DNA from: Candidatus Desulfopertinax cowenii
Lineage (GTDB): Bacteria; Bacillota; Desulfotomaculia; Desulfotomaculales; Desulforudaceae
Direction: 5' to 3'
Assembly: GCA_001899445.1 (NCBI GenBank)
Contig: MPOA01000002.1
Coordinates: 248,001 to 312,000, forward strand
DNA length: 64,000 bases
Shown here one piece after another: positions 63,576 to 64,000 of the stretch. Position 1 is the first letter of the stretch. Every line of letters starts with the position of its first letter. Both the position numbers and the translations under genes were made by a program. Under the pieces are notes generated by a model, which worked only from the letters and a program-made list of their open reading frames with translations, was not told where the DNA came from and did not search any database.

Positions 63576-64000
63576 TTGCGGATTATTTCGGGGGAACTGA
63601 AAGGCAGACGCATCAAGGTCAGGCCCGGATCAGCAGTACGCCCTACCACGGACCGGGCCCGTGAAGCGTTGTTTAACATTTTGGCGCCGCGGGTGCCGGG
63701 ATGCCGGTTTCTGGACCTCTACGCCGGAACGGGTGTCGTAGGCCTGGAGGCGCTGAGCAGGGGCGCCGCGCAGGCCATTTTCGTGGAAAAGGATCGGCGG
63801 GCGGCCGCTTTGCTGCGGGACAACCTGGCGCGCATCGGTGTATCCGCGCTGGCGACCGTCAGGAGGGGCAGCGCCGTGCCGGTGATCGCGGCCCTTGGCC
63901 TCGAGGGCCGGAAATTTGACCTGGTGTTCATGGATCCCCCGTACGCGGGGGGGCTCGCGGATAAAACTCTGGAAGCTCTGGCGCGCGCCGAGGTGGTTGA
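63576..64000 (+). CDS. rsmD: 16S rRNA (guanine-966-N2)-methyltransferase RsmD (3' end outside window)
   Basis: The first 141 codons of RsmD: LRIISGELKGRRIKVRPG, RPTTDRAREALFNIL, FLDLYAGTGVVGLEALSRGA (SAM-binding, shown in parts) and the catalytic LVFMDPPYAGG. TTG 63576 follows AGGTGA. It continues past the window edge. In Bacillota it is usually followed by coaD. Confidence 0.93.
   Translation, partial: MRIISGELKGRRIKVRPGSAVRPTTDRAREALFNILAPRVPGCRFLDLYAGTGVVGLEALSRGAAQAIFVEKDRRAAALLRDNLARIGVSALATVRRGSAVPVIAALGLEGRKFDLVFMDPPYAGGLADKTLEALARAEVV

Overview
The window reads as the chromosome of an anaerobic, spore-forming, GC-rich member of the Bacillota of the Desulfotomaculum/Pelotomaculum/Desulforudis type. 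The evidence is alpha/beta-type small acid-soluble spore proteins with the germination protease GPR, CodY, HslUV, a YtvI-like sporulation membrane protein, ferredoxin-linked 2-oxoacid oxidoreductases, a large HdrA-type flavoprotein and BadF/DUF2229 activases. Gene order and content resemble what I remember of Candidatus Desulforudis audaxviator, but I cannot confirm a species. No rRNA, tRNA, CRISPR array or intact insertion sequence was seen.

Layout. 1-3.4 kb (minus strand): a nickel/cobalt ECF transporter (cbiM-nikL-cbiQ-cbiO) followed by a lipoprotein. 3.6-8.2 kb: a LigD-type DNA ligase and a separate LigD-type polymerase, with a spore protein, a toxin-like remnant and a flavin reductase between them, then dprA. 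8.3-26.7 kb: a long co-directional housekeeping run (topA, trmFO, xerC, hslV, hslU, codY, rpsB, tsf, pyrH, frr, a PASTA-like small protein, a mini-ferredoxin, uppS, cdsA, ytvI-like, dxr, rseP, ispG, proS) covering chromosome maintenance, translation, isoprenoid and phospholipid synthesis. 26.8-34.8 kb: nfeD and a stomatin/slipin gene, normally neighbours, are split by a four-gene ABC exporter; the 3' 565 bases of nfeD are repeated on the far side of the exporter. 34.8-44.7 kb: moaA behind a probable molybdenum-cofactor riboswitch with terminator, the ribD-E-BA-H operon, a nicotinate phosphoribosyltransferase-like gene, purEK, a DUF6671 protein and a zinc-ribbon protein.

44.7-53 kb: after a decayed IS256-type transposase comes the most distinctive cluster: a SbtA-type bicarbonate transporter, its PII-like partner SbtB, a CO dehydrogenase epsilon/beta-family protein, a four-subunit 2-oxoacid:ferredoxin oxidoreductase and a second alpha-beta pair without its own gamma and delta subunits. 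The arrangement suggests bicarbonate uptake feeding reductive carboxylation, or a system returning CO2 to carbon fixation.

53-64 kb: a Na+/Ca2+ exchanger, a decayed IS1634-type transposase, rpmB, a 1006-residue tandem HdrA preceded by the wreck of an hdrB gene, a BadF-type ATPase activase with a fused double DUF2229 protein, a tiny ORF, an alpha/beta SASP facing gpr across a shared terminator, and the start of rsmD. Remnants of three unrelated transposases plus broken hdrB and brnT-like genes point to past mobile-element traffic that has since decayed.
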